Shown one piece after another: positions 5,524-7,324 of a stretch of DNA of 7,324 nucleotides. This DNA comes from [Leptolyngbya] sp. JSC-1 (lineage in GTDB: Bacteria > Cyanobacteriota > Cyanobacteriia > Elainellales > Elainellaceae). Under the pieces are notes generated by a model that saw nothing but the letters and a program-made list of their open reading frames with translations, made no database searches and was not told where the DNA came from. A program made the position numbers and the translations under genes. Position 1 is the first letter of the stretch; each line of letters begins with the position of its first letter. The stretch covers positions 5,881,356 to 5,888,679 of the forward strand of contig KL662191.1 of assembly GCA_000733415.1 (NCBI GenBank), in the 5' to 3' direction.

Positions 5524-5710
5524 CGCTTAGTCCTCGGCGGGGTGTCCATAATTTTGCTGGCTAAGGTATAAAAGTTACGTCGTTGTCCGTGTTCTGTTAG
5601 CTAGCATTTTTAGGTTGATGGTAAGGAAAACCGTATCTAGATATGTAGGCGTTGTATAAAAAGTACGAGTATACTAGCGATCAATCTTTGAAAGCGCTAA
5701 AAAGCTGATC
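5524..5710 (+). other. Non-coding leader of the last segment
   Basis: 187 bp without a gene. TATACT (5670-5675) resembles a -10 box but has no good -35 at the right distance. GTTAGCT (5596-5602) equals the core of attC2, yet no matching inverse core or inner boxes surround it. ATAAAAGTTA at 5568-5577 repeats a ten-base word from inside attC4 (5466-5475). No clear Shine-Dalgarno stands before the next ATG. A promoter for the downstream operon may lie here. Confidence 0.3.
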
Positions 5711-6505
5711 ATGCCAAATTGCCCATACTGTGATGTTCTAATCGACGAGGCTTATAATTTCTGCGTTAGCTGTGAGCAGCAGGTTAAGTGTTTGGTATGT
5801 AGCAGTTACCTAATGAAGGATAAGAGCAAGTGCCTTAAGTGTGGTACTTCTCTAAGCGTGTCGCAAACTACTGCGACTCCTATGAATAATTTTTCATTGG
5901 AGGAAGAGCAAACAGAAAGTAACTACTCAAGAAAGCTAAATCTATCGTTCACAGATACGGCGATCGATAAAGTTGCATCTGTTTTGGGAGGATACGTTCC
6001 GTTTAATCCACCTAAAAGCCCAAAGCCAATTGCACGTCCCCAACAACTTGCCTTGCCTTTTTCGTCAGCCTCAACAGATAATAACCAATTTGATCAATCA
6101 GAAGAACTGATCGAAGAATCGATAGAAACTACATCGGAAAGTGTTTTAGACGGCAACTCGCCTTCAAGCTACTTTGAAAGAGATGAGCAAGGCTTTCTTG
6201 TTTCGGTTACTCCTGACTACAAAGGGAAAAACAAAAAACTTCAGCAGCAGAGGTTTAGCCTGTTGTATGTTTGGGCTTATAACTTTATTTGTGGAGAGGC
6301 TGTACCTACTAAAGAGCACTTGAACCAAGCTGCGAGAATCAATGGGGTTTACGACAAGAATTACTCAAAACATCTGACTGATGTAGCTAATCGCTTTTTT
6401 ATTAAATCTGATGGAACCTTCAAGCTCAATCCAGGGGGGCGCTCTGAAGTAAATAAAATTCTGATTGAAATGCAAGATGCAGATTTAAGCGGTCTTGAAT
6501 ACTGA
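5711..6505 (+). CDS. Double zinc-ribbon protein with C-terminal helical/winged domain
   Basis: 264 aa, family not recognised. The N-terminus has two zinc ribbons built from CxxC pairs: Cys4/7 with Cys18/21, and Cys27/30 with Cys41/44. A long acidic, serine/proline-rich, low-complexity linker follows (about 50-165). The C-terminal domain (about 181-252) is predicted helical with a short wing: RFSLLYVWAYNF, then KNYSKHLTDVANRFF and DGTFKLNPGG. This domain seems to recur in the next protein, which suggests paralogous modules. A nucleic-acid or protein adaptor role is likely from the ribbons but not proven. It is the first gene of a three-gene same-strand set; the next start follows its stop by about 36 bases. 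A Shine-Dalgarno is not evident, yet the CPYC ribbon begins right at this ATG, so the start is secure. Confidence 0.7.
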   Translation: MPNCPYCDVLIDEAYNFCVSCEQQVKCLVCSSYLMKDKSKCLKCGTSLSVSQTTATPMNNFSLEEEQTESNYSRKLNLSFTDTAIDKVASVLGGYVPFNPPKSPKPIARPQQLALPFSSASTDNNQFDQSEELIEESIETTSESVLDGNSPSSYFERDEQGFLVSVTPDYKGKNKKLQQQRFSLLYVWAYNFICGEAVPTKEHLNQAARINGVYDKNYSKHLTDVANRFFIKSDGTFKLNPGGRSEVNKILIEMQDADLSGLEY

Positions 6506-6530
6506 AACTCAACTCGAAAGAATTCAAATC

Positions 6531-6536
6531 GAGGAG
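6531..6536 (+). promoter_or_regulatory. Shine-Dalgarno GAGGAG placed for an ATA start
   Basis: GAGGAG ends five bases before the ATA codon at 6542 and is well placed for initiation there. No ATG, GTG or TTG in the right frame exists between the previous stop and 6674. The site therefore decides the start of the next gene: either ATA is used, or an ATG has mutated. Confidence 0.55.
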
Positions 6537-6541
6537 CTCGC

Positions 6542-6898
6542 ATAACAAAGGAAGATACTCAGAGAGTTGATCAGTGGCTTCACCTTCCGTCTAGGTTTGA
6601 TCATTTTGATGTAAGAACTTTAGGTACTACTTATAAATATGCCTTACTCGCTTTATATGACATTACTAAAGAATTGAAGGCACAAGAGGCTGTAAAGCCA
6701 GGAACAGCATATGAATATCTTGTTAAAAGATATAAAACCATCTCGGTTAGTAAAGATAATTTTTCAAAAGCTTTAACCAATGCCAAAGATTACGGTAAAT
6801 ATTTTAGTCGAACATCTGAAGGATTATATTACCTCTCTCCTGAAGCTGAAACTTTAGTGGCAGGATGGCTCAGCCAAAATAGTGAGCAGAATCATTAA
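6542..6898 (+). CDS. Small protein with a helical/winged domain, probable ATA start
   Basis: 118 aa if read from ATA at 6542, giving a sensible N-terminus (M)TKEDTQRVDQWLHLPSRF. The main domain (about 31-110) has YKYALLALYDI, DNFSKALTNAKDYGKYFSR and SEGLYYLSPEAETL. This order matches the C-terminal domain of the upstream protein: hydrophobic helix, N(F/Y)SK(A/H)LT helix, then a G-(T/L)-(F/Y) wing and L-(N/S)-P turn. The first conventional start is TTG at 6674 (residue 45), which would cut the domain, so I prefer 6542. It has a good Shine-Dalgarno but a non-standard start, so expression may be low or lost. The frame is the same as the upstream gene, separated by TGA at 6503. The next gene starts five bases after its stop. 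Function unknown. Confidence 0.55.
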   Translation: MTKEDTQRVDQWLHLPSRFDHFDVRTLGTTYKYALLALYDITKELKAQEAVKPGTAYEYLVKRYKTISVSKDNFSKALTNAKDYGKYFSRTSEGLYYLSPEAETLVAGWLSQNSEQNH

Positions 6899-6903
6899 GA
6901 ATT

Positions 6904-7324
6904 ATGAGCATTCAAAGATCTCAGATTGAGACAGCCTTATCTACAAAACTTCCGCAGGAAATAATTTCTGCCTTACTTGATGAGTATCAACATATTAAGC
7001 AACAGTTTTTTCTGAGAAAATTTCAGCCAGCAGAGCTAAATGCTGCTCGATTTAGTGAATGTGTTTTAGAGGATGTCTGAGAAGTCTTCTTGACTCCATC
7101 ATTCCTTTGCGAGATCCCCCTCAATCCCCCTTAACAAGGGGGACTTCAATCCAGTTTTGCTCGGGGTTCCCCCCTTTTGGAAGGGGTTTAGGGGGGATCA
7201 AGGGCAAGCGTTTTAACTTCTCAGACATCCTCTTACGTCTAATCGAATTCTTAGACACAGGCAGCTATACTCTTTGTGGGAGGCAGTTGAATACACAAAG
7301 TATCATAAATCGTGTTTCTAATAA
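6904..7324 (+). pseudogene. Conserved hypothetical gene interrupted by a MITE, 3' end beyond window
   Basis: From the ATG at 6904 the frame reads 55 codons (KLPQEIISALLDEYQHIKQQ, then FQPAELNAARFSECVL) until the MITE at 7069, where it stops at TGA 7078-7080. If the element and one TTA copy are removed, the frame continues from 7236 as RLIEFLDTGSYTLCGRQL to the window end without a stop. ELNAARFSECVLRLIEF across the joint is a coherent helix, so the break is recent. I remember related proteins with an ELN-RF-E-V pattern and a later RN-R-GHVGG stretch, some near defence genes, but the function is unknown to me. The gene follows the previous one by five bases and looks co-transcribed. Only a 58-aa truncated product can be made. 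Confidence 0.7.
7069..7232. mobile_element. MITE, 164 bp, with 17-bp inverted repeats and TTA (or TA) target duplication
   Basis: The terminal inverted repeats are perfect: GAGGATGTCTGAGAAGT (7069-7085) and its reverse complement at 7216-7232. They are flanked by TTA at 7066-7068 and 7233-7235; a TA duplication, as for IS630/Tc1-type elements, is equally possible. The interior has no ORF and is built of palindromes: CCCCCTT-AAC-AAGGGGG (7126-7142), CCCCTT/AAGGGG (7171-7186), and a larger imperfect pair of GATCCCCC (7113) with GGGGGATC (to 7199). This is the common style of cyanobacterial MITEs. A transposase would have to act in trans from a related IS elsewhere in the genome. It disrupts the gene at 6904. 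Confidence 0.85.

Noticed and set aside
5596..5602. GTTAGCT as a fifth attC core
   Set aside because: No complementary inverse core or paired inner arms lie upstream; it could only be an isolated relic.
6540..6546. GCATAAC, the inverse core expected for the cassette opened at 5517
   Set aside because: No inner boxes and no GTT core follow at attC distance, and the bases are better explained as the ATA start region of the next gene. A truncated attC cannot be fully excluded.
6674..6898. TTG start for the small domain protein
   Set aside because: It begins inside the conserved domain and has no good Shine-Dalgarno, unlike the ATA at 6542.

Overview
The window looks like cyanobacterial chromosome. 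The support is four 7-of-8 matches to the HIP1 octamer (GCGATCG at 2317, 4003 and 5960; CGATCGC at 3183), a MITE with the C-run/G-run palindromes common in cyanobacteria, and several small proteins whose closest relatives, as I remember them, are cyanobacterial. No database search was possible, so the taxon is an inference.

The main result is that most of the window reads as an integron cassette array. Four attC-like sites of 85-89 bp (1162-1248, 2740-2825, 3763-3851, 5439-5523) punctuate the genes. Each has an AAC-ending outer box, a GTT-starting outer box, and an imperfect inverted pair of inner boxes in which the left arm carries an extra unpaired G, the usual attC signature. Each cassette's 5' core also matches its own 3' inverse core: GTTATGC(236)/GCATAAC(1162), GTTGTGC(1242)/GCACAAC(2740) and GTTAGCT(2819)/AGCTAAC(3763) are perfect, and GTTGGAC(3845)/GCCCAAC(5439) is 6 of 7. 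This is what excision and insertion of circular cassettes predicts. The outer boxes deviate from the textbook GTTRRRY/RYYYAAC, so a profile trained on proteobacterial sites might score them poorly.

Layout. 1-235: non-coding DNA with a 14-bp inverted repeat, two copies of a 21-bp direct repeat and a hairpin, ending at a core site (236-242) that may be attI. Cassette A (237-1242): a secreted EfeM/EfeO-like M75 protein. Cassette B (1243-2819): a membrane J-domain/zinc-ribbon protein and two small conserved proteins. Cassette C (2820-3845): a nucleotidyltransferase. Cassette D (3846-5517): a reverse-strand HEPN-like protein, divergent from a BrnT/BrnA toxin-antitoxin pair whose antitoxin ends inside the attC. 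The last segment (from 5518) holds an operon-like set: a double zinc-ribbon protein with a C-terminal helical/winged domain; a small protein that appears to repeat that domain and seems to start at ATA behind a good Shine-Dalgarno; and a third gene cut by a 164-bp MITE. Its 3' attC, if present, lies beyond the window.

The cassettes carry unrelated cargo, as usual for sedentary integrons, with a toxin-antitoxin pair that could stabilise the array. The final operon is the best candidate for an undescribed system, but this copy looks to be decaying (ATA start, MITE insertion). No integrase gene is in the window.
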